Shown piece after piece: positions 45,478-55,289 of a stretch of 64,000 nucleotides of DNA. Position 1 is the first letter of the stretch; every line of letters begins with the position of its first letter. Both the position numbers and the translations under genes were made by a program. The notes beneath the pieces are model-generated. The model was not told the DNA's origin and did no database searches. It worked only from the letters and a program-made list of their open reading frames with translations. Location: positions 44,922 through 108,921 of the forward strand of contig JASANH010001140.1 of assembly GCA_030248295.1 (NCBI GenBank), read 5' to 3'. Origin of the DNA: Mesodorylaimus sp. YZB2_4. Its lineage: Eukaryota; Nematoda; Enoplea; Dorylaimida; Dorylaimidae.

Positions 45478-47905
45478 GCATATGTGAATTTTCGTGATTG
45501 AGCTCAACAAACAGCCCTCCTTAGTGTCATGTACAACAGAAGCATCAATTTGCGAGTTCATACACACTATACGGCACTCGCATACTGCATATTGGGCGAT
45601 TTTCAACGATGATGCTAGATAAATCGGGGGCATGGTCGAGCTTTTAAGAGTTTTGCGTGTATCGTGCTTTTGTGATGGAGGCAAACAATTGCAACTACGA
45701 TACACCAGGTAGTTACGGGAGCTTATCAAGGCATGACCTTGTAGGTAATACTGCGAATATACGCGACAAACCATTTCATTGATTCACCAGGCGTTTACAA
45801 GAAGGAATAAAAAAGCTTGCTTCAAACCCAAGCATAGGCGTGTCCATATATACCAAGCTAATCAGCATATGCGAGACAGAATGACTAAAAAACAAAACTT
45901 AATGACTTTGTGTCTTTCAAAAAACGTTTATTACTTGACTGCATCGAGTAAGCACAGGCAAAAACACTGATAAGTCAGCGTGCATCAATTCAAAAAGCAC
46001 CACTGCGCTAGTTCATAGTGAAACGAATTATAAAAAAACACATATAAGCAATAACACATCTGAATATGAGAAACCACGCATCAGACATGAAGAAACGAAT
46101 TTCACACAGCGATCACTACATTTAATTAGAAAGTCTCAACATTAGACGAGGTCGGACCCACTTCTATGACCCGATCTTTATTTCCATTCTTGGAGCGATC
46201 CCTAAAGGTCGAGCGGAGTAGAAAGGGGCTGGAATTCGCGAAAAGTGGTCAGGTGCGGTTAGGAGACTTTTTATCTATACCGGTACAGCGCTCTTGAGCC
46301 TTAAAAATTTTGTGTGTTACCTAGCAAACTTATTCATATCAAGGGTATCAGCAAAATCCCTTAGCTCAAATATCAAGATCAGGATCGGCATTGTGAGGCC
46401 AATCTATCCATAGTCATATTAAATTAGGACTACTCGCAAGGCAGTATGATTGGAAGAATTTAAAAAACTGGGCCGACAAAGTCTAAACCTCCAAACTTCG
46501 AAAAAGAATATCAGAAAAAGTTGTGAAAAAAGGTTGTTGAGGCTTTCAAAAGAAAAATCTGATAAGAAGGAGAAAATCGGTTTACAAAGCCGTAAAAGGG
46601 CTTCGAGAAAAAAGCACAATGTCGAGCTATCATAGAACACCATAAAGTGAATCGATTAACTGCCTCAAAAAGGATTGCATGGCTTAGTGAATCGATTATT
46701 CTAGGGAAAAAGTTTGCAAAAAAGGATCAGCATCAAGTCAGGGAAAAACGTTATTCAAAAAATAAAAATTCTGTATGGTGAAGATTCCTGCCCAGCCCCT
46801 TAGATTACCAGATAGCTGATGAAAATAGGCTCCCACTGTCTAGGGTGATTCAAAGGAGCTCTGGCACAGAATTTCACAAAAAAACGTAACACAATGCATC
46901 CTACCAGGGCTCAAAATCAATCACTGACATCAAATTTGCATTTCAGAACATTTTCTAAAAAAATCAGAACCCAGTGCAATCCATAAACGAGTTTGTTTCT
47001 CGCCTGATGGCTCGATAGTGATATGCTATAGATTGAATGTCGATCTAACGATAGTGCCAGTTCTAAGAAGCCGGGGCGGAATATTTAATACTGGTTTTGT
47101 GAATGTGATCACGGAATATTAGTCGATTGCGTTGTTGCGCCTTTTTCTAACTCATGGCTTTGTTTGCAGTGGGGTTTTTAAAATGAGTCCAGATCTGCTT
47201 CGATTCAACAGTATCGAATCGTCGTACTGTATTGTCGAGACTTCCAATTGAGCTTTCTCAGAACAGTGGCTGGTCCCAAGTGAGACAGCCGCAGACTGAT
47301 CGAAATTTTATTTTCCATACGCGTGATTGTAGAAGCAGCCTTCTAACCAACCCGCCACTCTGGACGCCAAGTGAAAAATCCAAATCAAATTGAGCGCATC
47401 CGAACAATGGCTGACTCGAGGTCATTCGTGGTCGATAGGCTTACATATATATTTCTGACTCAAATCGTTTTTAAAAAGTTTGCACAAAGTCAAATTGGAT
47501 TGTTTGTGAAATTTTTTAGGAGCTGTGTGTTCTGGAAATTCTTTTAATAGAAACTGGATCAAGAATTCAGTAGGATTTTTTAGTTTTTGAATCTTGATGT
47601 TCTGATTTGACAGTTTTTGAGTCAAGCCATGCAGGATTCTGCCCCGCTTTCCAATATTGTCAGTTCTCTTCCGCAAATCACCCACAAGCAAAAACCTCAA
47701 ACGCTCAAATTGGAAAAAAAGATTTTTCGAGTCTGAAATTGATCTTCGCCACATCTTGATTCAAATAGGCTATTCAAAGTGGTTTTTAGCCTTTTCTAAC
47801 TGTTTTCACTGACCTAAAAGTGCACAAAATGATACTTTTTACGATGCAATGCTGGTGCTAACAAAATATATGGGATGGCTCACGAGCAATAGCCAAGCCT
47901 TGTGT
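45478..47905 (-). repeat. R3 copy c
   Basis: The most continuous copy of the family reads on the minus strand from GCTCGTGAGCCATC (near 47900) to the AGTATGCGAGTGCCGTATAG region near 45560. It matches copy a on both sides of that copy's retrotransposon insertion, confirming that 8335-10423 and 12336-13250 were once one unit. Confidence 0.78.
47422..47754 (-). other. Open frame in R3 copy c (unknown protein)
   Basis: The 110-codon frame starts MWRRSISDSKNLFFQFERLR and includes LLVGDLRKRTDNIGKRGRIL and NPTEFLIQFLLKEFPEH. The DNA equivalent in copy a (8470-9020) is recognisable but broken. No family is recognised. It is the best candidate for a coding remnant at the R3 5' end. Confidence 0.3.
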
Positions 47906-48377
47906 GATTGGCTCACGGGGCTCCAGCTGTGTGGGTCATAAGCAAGCAGATGCTGTTCCTGAATTCAAACGATATATCATAAGGCGCAGAATCAAACAAA
48001 AAGACACCTTTCAGAACTAGTCTCTATGACATCTATGTGGCGCATGGTCGGTTCGCTTTATAGTCTTCGCCTCTAAGGCTCGCGCATTCTCGCTAACCTG
48101 ACTAACAGGACTATCTGTGAAGCCTCCGCGATGGAGTGAGATTAAACTGCTGCATGTTCACCTTTATCAAATCGATATGTTTTCAATCGCATATGTGATG
48201 GCCATACCCACTCGTCACTCAGTCTTACCACTTCACTGGTGGTAAGCATAGCTGCATGCGTACCAAGTATTCTCGCTTTGACAGTAAACCATAGTTTGAA
48301 CGCTTATATAAGCTGTTAGACTACAGTTCATATTCTTTAAAATTTACCTATGTCTGACAGCTCGGATCGGACCCTCA

Positions 48378-48505
48378 CCTGAAGCCAGAAACCTGACTTT
48401 ATAGTCGTGCTCAGATCATTGAGCCAGTTGTTTGAAGGCACCATTAAGAACGTCTAGGTTGCGCTTCGATTTGATGGATCTAGGGTACAGGATTTCAACT
48501 GAATG
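48378..48505 (+). repeat. Direct repeat, copy 1
   Basis: The segment matches 49214-49345 by eye, for example ATAGTCGTGCTCAGATCATTGA and GGTTGCGCTTC. The copies lie about 0.84 kb apart in the same orientation. Confidence 0.75.
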
Positions 48506-49213
48506 AGCACCGAATTCACGGCTGTCCATGTCCTCGTAAGCCCTGACCTTGAAAGCCCACAGTATCGGCGAAGACTATCTGGGGCTGCGACGGCTGCTGC
48601 TGCTGTTGTACTGGCATCGAAATAGGCTTCACCAAATAGGGGCGTGCACGTTTTGACTGATTGGAATAGCGTAAGTAAAGGTCATTTTAAGATTTTCATC
48701 AAACTGACTTGTCCCAAAGAGAGACCAGAGCAATAATAGTTCAATCTGCGTGCTTCCTAGCTTTTCCTACCCAAGATTGCGCAATTCTGATGCAACAAAC
48801 GTGGCACATATTGCGCCTGCAAAGTAATTGATGTCACGCCTCCTGGCCCTCTGGTTTAGTCAGCGAAATTTTATCATCCAATAAAGATAGCACAGCATGA
48901 CCCAAGAAAACTGCTTGAGTAGAGCGAGTCCGCATCACAGCTTTGGCTCACGTGGGAAACATTTTGCTACTTAATTTGCCCACCTAAGAAAATTGCATTG
49001 GATTAATGATCGACAGTTTGCAGTCGCTAGTCTGAATTGTAACTTTTTTCCAATAAAAAGTTTAAGAACACTCATCAAAAAATTGTCGCTTAGTTAGACC
49101 AGCCACCCTAAGCTATTAGGTATTGGAATGCTGTGGTTGGTCCAAAAGTTCTTGTAGTCCGCGATAAGCAGTTTTTTGTGGATATGATGTTGAACAGCTT
49201 GGATTGGAGTCTT

Positions 49214-49345
49214 ACCCAAAGCCAAAAACCTTACCTGATAGTCGTGCTCAGATCATTGATTCAGATCTCTAAAGGCACTATTAAAAACGTTCGGGTTGCG
49301 CTTCATGATTTATGGATTAAGGGTACAGGAGTATAACTGGATGTT
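49214..49345 (+). repeat. Direct repeat, copy 2
   Basis: This is the second copy of the 48378-48505 repeat. It overlaps an open frame of 67 codons that is not conserved in copy 1. Confidence 0.75.
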
Positions 49346-49651
49346 GGATCCATTAAAGCTTTACAGTATAACGTACCATATTTCAACAAGCGATAACTTC
49401 GAAATGCTAGTTCAACCGAAAAAGTCAGAGTGATGTGACTGAGAGAGCAAAGCCAATTTAGTTGTTTTTGTGATTGGAAAACTCAGCGTGACGGTTGGCA
49501 CATAATAGGTAGACTTTTCAGGGATTGAGTAATGCATTCTGGTGTATGAAACGTGAACCTACCTGCCTGAAAAATATTCGGGCTGCAAAAGTACTATACT
49601 TACCAAGTCTTAGTCCAACTATTTCAGGTTTTTTCACGATTGCTCCAAAAA

Positions 49652-50541
49652 ATGGTGAGATCATTGTTTTATTTCTGTCTCCTCGACTCGGCTGGAGCTA
49701 TTAATGTCAACTGGTGCTCACCTGAAGCAGCTGTGGTCAAGCCGGATCTTGCCAGCCGCATTTCGAAGCTGCTGGAATACAAGAAAAATGTTTGCTACTT
49801 CTTTGTTGATAGCTCTGGTCATAATCCAGTTATTAATGCGCCGAATGTACAAAGATTTTCAATCAATGAAGCACGAAAAATGTGCATGGAATTTTCTGCC
49901 ACCTTGCCATCAGTGCATTCCGATAATGAAAATCGGTTTCTACAAAATGCTGGTGGATATATAGTTTTAGGTTTGCAGGTATGCTCAACACAACTGGTAA
50001 GCTGAAACAGACGCTTGAAACATTATATCCTGTGCTTTCTTCCCTTCGAAAAATCACAGATTATAATAAATAGAATATGATAAAAGCGCTTCTCGGATAA
50101 TGCTTACCTGTTTTCAATTCGCTACAAAAACTTACTGCTGATCGAGCTCAGGTGCACTTAATGGATTCTCAGATTTTTCAATATGACATCACAGACTTGT
50201 TCGAACATGTACTGTTTTTGTTTTTTTTCCAGACCCGCTTACCTGCCTATGATAGTTCAGATGGATTGAAACCAGAAATTATTGGATGGGATGATAATTC
50301 CACTATTGATTTCAAACCATCATCGTGGTTTCCCCCATTAGGTAATCCAGTGGAAACGTACACTATGGTTATACCGAATTCTGGCTTCTGGCGCACTGTG
50401 AGCTCATCGCATCCAGCATTCATTAGCCATGCAAAAATATTATGCAAACAAAATACCACATCATGGGCTTCGAACCACCACCCCTGGAAGTTCGCTAATC
50501 TATTGGCTTTTGGCACTATATTGCATGTCACAATGTTTTAA
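49652..50541 (+). CDS. Secreted C-type-lectin-like protein, gene 2 (two exons, apparently intact)
   Basis: Exon 1 is 49652-49978 (CAG|GTATGC) and exon 2 is 50233-50541 (TTTTCCAG|ACC), joined in phase 0 to give 211 residues. The start has a signal-peptide-like MVRSLFYFCLLDSAGA, then NWC, VCYF, KMCMEF, the fold motif ATLPSVHSDNEN, GGYIVLGLQ, GWDDNS and ILCKQ. The intron position and phase equal those of gene 1, and the motifs match one by one, so the two are paralogs. The tail after the last Cys is hydrophobic (WKFANLLAFGTIL), and could be a weak membrane or GPI-type end. A classical sugar-binding tripeptide is not seen. No frame damage is visible. Confidence 0.8.
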
Positions 50542-51519
50542 AGCGAAACGATAAGTGGCAAAAACACATATGATAGGATTTGATTGCATGCTTATGATTG
50601 CTTGTTTGTAATGACGTGGTCCTAGAGTTAAATTGTATTGATGTTTTTTTGTAGGCTGACAGCTTACCAAGACGCTTTAATCGCCTTATAAAAATGATTT
50701 TTCTCATGAAAATGTGTTTTACGCCGTTTTCAAATTTTTTTCGAAAGGGAGAGTGTTGGGAGGATGGGGAGAAGGAGTGGGAAGTGTAGTTAATAAAAGT
50801 GAGAGAGAGATGAAAAAGTGGGAAAGAGTGGGAGGGAGGACAAAAAGGGGAAGAGATAGATACAAAGAGTGTGACATGAAATATGATTGGCGTCAAGGTT
50901 TGCGAGTTCCACTCAAAAAGATGCGTGATAGATAATACTCCTGGACAGACGACTCATGAAGTTGATAGGTGAGCAGAAATTGAAACGTCCCTATGGCGAC
51001 ATCCCTTAATGAACAAAAAACTAATAAATTACTCTAATACGACATTATTTATATCGATTTTTTTCAGATATCCTGTCTTTTGAGACATCATCAGAAACTG
51101 ATAAACACATCGTGGGGCAAACATCGCCTCGATAAGCCAGAAAAAACCTAGAGTTGTGCAAACGATATTAATTTTCAGGTAGGTACAACCTATTGCAAAA
51201 GCGTTAGTGTTCTTCCTTATTGTGTAATTGAGTGGGAATAAACATCATAGTTATACAGAATTTTGGCTTTTAGCGTCCTGAAGTTCCTTTGCAGGGGGAC
51301 ATTTAAACACTCGCGGTTTTTTTATTGTCAAACTTTTCTGATCGGGACAAAAATTTTCTATGAATCCTTTTGATGTTATGGGTTTCTATCTCCAGTTAAT
51401 CTGACAGTCTCTGGATGTTTTTTTTGTATGTCAGATTGAAGCCTTTTTTATTGCTGAACATGCGCAGAATCAGCACAGCCGTCCCTCTTGTAGCTGCCCT
51501 TCTTCATTTTTTGTAGGCA
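50542..51519. other. Downstream region of gene 2 with a purine-rich tract
   Basis: Bases 50745-50880 are almost purely purine on the plus strand (GGGAGAGTGTTGGGAGGATG and similar). The rest holds only short frames and no recognised repeat. Confidence 0.5.
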
Positions 51520-51743
51520 ATTTTAGAAATTTCGATTCAACAACTGCGATTTTCGAAACAAACTTAACAAAGCACGGAAGATATCACAAAAATTGTTCCA
51601 GAGAAAAATTAAAATTAGGAGAAAAACTTCGAGAACTTGAATTTAGCAAGTTAGTTGTAGGTGGTGATCACTGCAATACTCGAAGCACTATTACCAATCA
51701 CCACTTGTTGAGTTCAGTCAGAACGAAACTGGGCCAGTTACCT
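51520..51743. repeat. Repeat I1, right copy, outer piece
   Basis: It is the reverse complement of about 34930-35150. AACAACTGCGATTTTCGAAACAAAC and GTTGTAGGTGGTGATCACTGC are shared. The rest of the right copy resumes at 55290. Confidence 0.8.
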
Positions 51744-51749
51744 TGTCAT

Positions 51750-52385
51750 CCCAATAAAAAAGGTCCATGAAATGGACCAACCCCCAAACCAAACCTGCCA
51801 CCAAAAAACCGTGCGAAAAGTTTCCCTTTTTCACGCGCTTCTCTATTACTGAGCCCTGATATACGCTTGCGTTAGGCATAGCGTGGAGAATACATTGCAT
51901 GCTGAGTCATAATGCATAGAAGCATTTGCTGCATTGCTCGCATGGTTGGAGGCATGAGATTTTGCTGTTATGGGTTTGGTGCAGTGATTCGTTTAGTCTT
52001 TTAAGTAAACTATGCATTTTGTAAATGGACAGTGCGTTATGTCACTATAAATGTAGGCATGTTACGACTGCAAGCTGTGGGTCAATTAATAGAATGCCAA
52101 GTGTGCGGATATAATGGCTGTGTCGGTTACTTATTGTGTCAAAGAGCAAGCTTCCTGTGCAATGTTTATTCCACGTTATACATAGAACTTGAGTGTAGTG
52201 ACCGCATGCCACGAAGCTTCAGTGTTCCTGCAGCAACGCACAATGGTATCATTTGTCAGGACTTAGGAATAGAGAAGCGCGTGGAGAGGGGAAATTTTTC
52301 GCACGGTTTTTTGGTGGCAGGTTTGTGTTCTCTATTCCTAAGCACCTAGGGGTTGGTCCATTCCATGGACCTTTTTTAGTTGGGG
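51750..52385. repeat. Hairpin (MITE-like) element with about 100-bp inverted repeats
   Basis: Bases 51750-51855 and the complement of 52262-52385 share AAAAAAGGTCCATG, AATGGACCAACCCC, AAACCTGCCACCAAAAAACC and CACGCGCTTCTCTATT. The right arm has about 24 extra bases. The interior has no coding signal. Confidence 0.75.
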
Positions 52386-52642
52386 TCTTGCTTACTGGCA
52401 GGTTGCCAGTAAGAGTATATGGCATGATTAACGCTGTGGATGATTTGTCGACCGAATTAACGACACTAGATAAGTGAACAAATAAATTTCACTGCTAAGA
52501 ATCACGAGGACATCAAGTCTCGGCTTCTGGTCGAAAATATGTCAAAGTTGTGCCATCCCAGATGCCCAACGACCGTGCCAAAAATCTCTTACTGCACTTT
52601 CCACAGCCCACACACGCAAAACATACGCCCCCCTGGTCCATA

Positions 52643-53572
52643 ACGTTTCGGCGCCGCCGATTAGGCGCGGACGTTTCGGCGCCTACGTTTTGGCGCCAGG
52701 TCGTTTCGGCGCGAGTGTTTAGGCGCAAGGCATTGGAAACCAGCGATGACTTTCATAATCGGTTAAGACGCGTGCTAACTTTATTTTTTTATTAACGTCC
52801 GCGCATAAAACGAAAAACCGATAACATAGGTACAGTTTCTTCCGCTCTCCTTTTGATTCCTTGCTTCACGATAGATACTTAAACGTCAGCGGCGTTTGCA
52901 TCATGATTGTGTTCATGCATGCGCAATATGACCTTATAAGGACTGCTCTGAAACTAACTTGAAGTCAAAAAGTTTTTTCAGTGTACTCACGCTATCGCTT
53001 TCGTCTGATCGTGAGTGCAATCTTGCTTTGCAACCATCACATTTCTTCTCTCATCGCTAGAAATTTTTTGCACCGCCGCTGCTCTGCTTGTCAAAGATGT
53101 ACATAAATCCGTTGTCAATAAGCTCAAGCCTTTCACGCTTCGATTGAGCGTACTGTGCCATCCTCCCAGTTAGCCCCTGCGTTCGCAGATCCACTGCAGG
53201 ATGCCGTCGATGTTCTCGTAGCCGGGGTTCGTCTTGTAGCGTAGCGTGGTCAGGTAATCAAGAATCTCGGAGTACTCCTTCGACGCCGATCGGATCAACT
53301 TGGACAGGTTCTTATGCAGCTTCTTCTTTTGGCGAATGAGAATGCGCAAAGCATCTGTTCTGCCCTTATATACTAAATATGTCCTTTGTCCTTGTGGTCC
53401 CCTTTGTTCTTTTCTCCGTGGTCTAAGGTCTGCTTCAAAAGTCTGCGCCGAGATGACCTTGCGTCTAAACGCTGGCGCCTAAACGTCCGCGCCTAAACGG
53501 CGTGGCCGAAATGACCTGGCGCCGAAACGTACGCGCCGAAACGTCCGCGCCTAATCGGCGGCGTCGAAACGT
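52643..53572. mobile_element. Inverted-repeat element built from GTTTCGGCGCC units
   Basis: Both ends carry about 80-100 bp in inverted orientation: ACGTTTCGGCGCCGCCGATT then AGGCGCGGACGTTTCGGCGC on the left and the matching complement on the right. Each arm is made of roughly 13-bp variants of CGTTTCGGCGC and CGTTTAGGCGC. The arms differ at only a few bases in their outer 60 bp. The 760-bp interior is richer in G and C than the surroundings and holds a kinase-like reading frame. No clear target duplication is seen. Confidence 0.8.
53170..53475 (-). pseudogene. Kinase-like (CK1/TTBK-type?) C-terminal exon fragment
   Basis: About 100 codons are open to the TAA at 53172-53170. The C-terminal half reads KKLHKNLSKLIRSASKEYSE, ILDYLTTLRYKTNPGYENID and GILQWICERRG, which resembles the tail of casein-kinase-1-like domains (KEF..xLxYLxxLxYxxxPDYxxI). 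GC-ending codons dominate here, unlike the AT-rich neighbourhood. The frame begins within the element's right arm, and no kinase active site is present. It is probably a captured piece of a host gene. The family call is tentative. Confidence 0.4.
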
Positions 53573-53589
53573 CCTGCTCCGTATGCCCC

Positions 53590-55275
53590 CTCCCCTCGCC
53601 TATGGCGCCAATCTCTATTCCCCAAGCTAACCCGCGCTTACGATGAATTGCACAACGTCACCGCAACTCGCCCGCCTATAAACGAACATGCGACCCTAAT
53701 AAAATCACAGCACACCAAATAGCCAAATCGCTATTTCGCGTACCACCATCGACAAAATTTCCTCTTTCACATGATTTCAAAAAAATTACCCTCATATTCT
53801 ACTGTACAGCGAAAACTCCTCTACAAACTTCATATCTAAACCAACTATGTCAGCACTCAAAATTTCCGTGGACAGAAAACTGGAATAAAATCTACTTACA
53901 CTTGAGAAACTCGTTAAAATGATTTTATAATCGTTAACACATTCTACTTCTTTAAAACTTGCTACCCAACCTAACAACAATGCATAAAAACATTTATAAA
54001 ATTCCATATATAACCTAATTATAACCCACTCCACCAAAACATGCTGGCATTTCAAAATAACCTACAAACCCGATTACTAATCCATAATATATTCTCTTTC
54101 CTCCGAAAGCTTGCTCTACAGGCTAACTACCACCGATGCACAGAAATACGATCATTTCGTACTATTGCGCAATGTGACTAACATTTTAAGCACCCACCTA
54201 AAAAATTGTTTCCCCTTTGAAACAGCCTGAAACATTCGTCACAAAACTACTAATAATAATCATATTTCACTGAACCGACACCTCGGTAAATAACCACCTG
54301 TTTGTACACCCACCACACCCCGAAACTCTCGTCATACTGCCCAATAACACAGCACTGCAGTACCCAACCTATTCCTACATTTCACACCCATCGACAATCC
54401 TGCATACTTTCCTTTACCTCGATAATTCGTTTCACAACCAACTTGTTGCCTACCGATGCCCACGAACACGACTATTGTCCCCTATTACGCAATACACATG
54501 ACTCATAATTCCACTGAAACTCGTACTAATTGCTACGCCTAAAAAAAACCCTAACCAGCAACGCCCCCATTTTCTTTTCCGCTCGAAACAGTCACACAAC
54601 CACCTACATTTTCCACAACAAAACTTGAAACTTTCGGCATATTCTGACCCATACTGCAACTAATTTCTCCAATAAAAAATTTTCTTCACTCCGAAGAATT
54701 GCCCAAACCATCACACACACACTTCTCTGAACATTTTTAAAAACTTACCCCTACATGCGAAAATTGTGAAATAACTAACCAACCAAACGTTATAGCTTAG
54801 TAAACAGATCTTGCCACAAACAATCACGGCGACATCAAACCGCGAGCATCCTTCCAAACGTTCAACCGACGTAAAATGAATTGCACAACGCACCGCAACG
54901 CGGCTGCCTATAACAAACACGCACGGCTACCTACATCGCGTCTCGCCGCGAATCCCCTCCCTCTCACTTTTTTACCTCATCCCACCTAAAAAAACCTCGA
55001 AATTACTTTTATCTTGTCCAGCGCAAAATTCTCCACACACTTCATCCATAAAATACCCATGTCATCACCAAAAATTTCGAGAAAACACTGATCATAACAT
55101 CACCTCGCTGCCACCTGCAGCCTCGCCTTCAACACGTTGGTATATATACCCCCGTGCTTAAGCCCAACTTTGCACCCAGAACGGTACACCCTTCCCTGCT
55201 CTATGTTTTTCACAGGGCCCACACACAAACCATACGCACCCCCCTCCGCCCATACTTTTCTACTCTATTCCTAAG
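53590..55275. repeat. G-poor, strand-asymmetric tandemly duplicated block
   Basis: The plus strand is rich in A and C and poor in G throughout. Segments recur about 1.2 kb apart: ATGAATTGCACAACG...CACCGCAAC then GCCTATAA at 53650 and 54877, and the stretch at 53790-53900 with that at 55000-55105. A shorter spacing of about 320 bp links 54130 with 54450 (ACCGATGCNCA). This looks like old tandem duplication. No coding signal is visible. Confidence 0.6.
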
Positions 55276-55289
55276 GTGAGCGCTATCGC

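Larger units (their letters stand above)
47906..49651. other. No gene recognised; upstream region of lectin-like gene 2
   Basis: Apart from a pair of direct repeats the stretch has only short frames. A TTTCAG acceptor-like site at 49620-49626, just upstream of the gene 2 ATG, could mark a non-coding first exon further upstream. Confidence 0.45.

Noticed and set aside
54120-54700. Possible telomeric or centromeric satellite
   Set aside because: The units are too diverged and too few, and no telomere motif is repeated.
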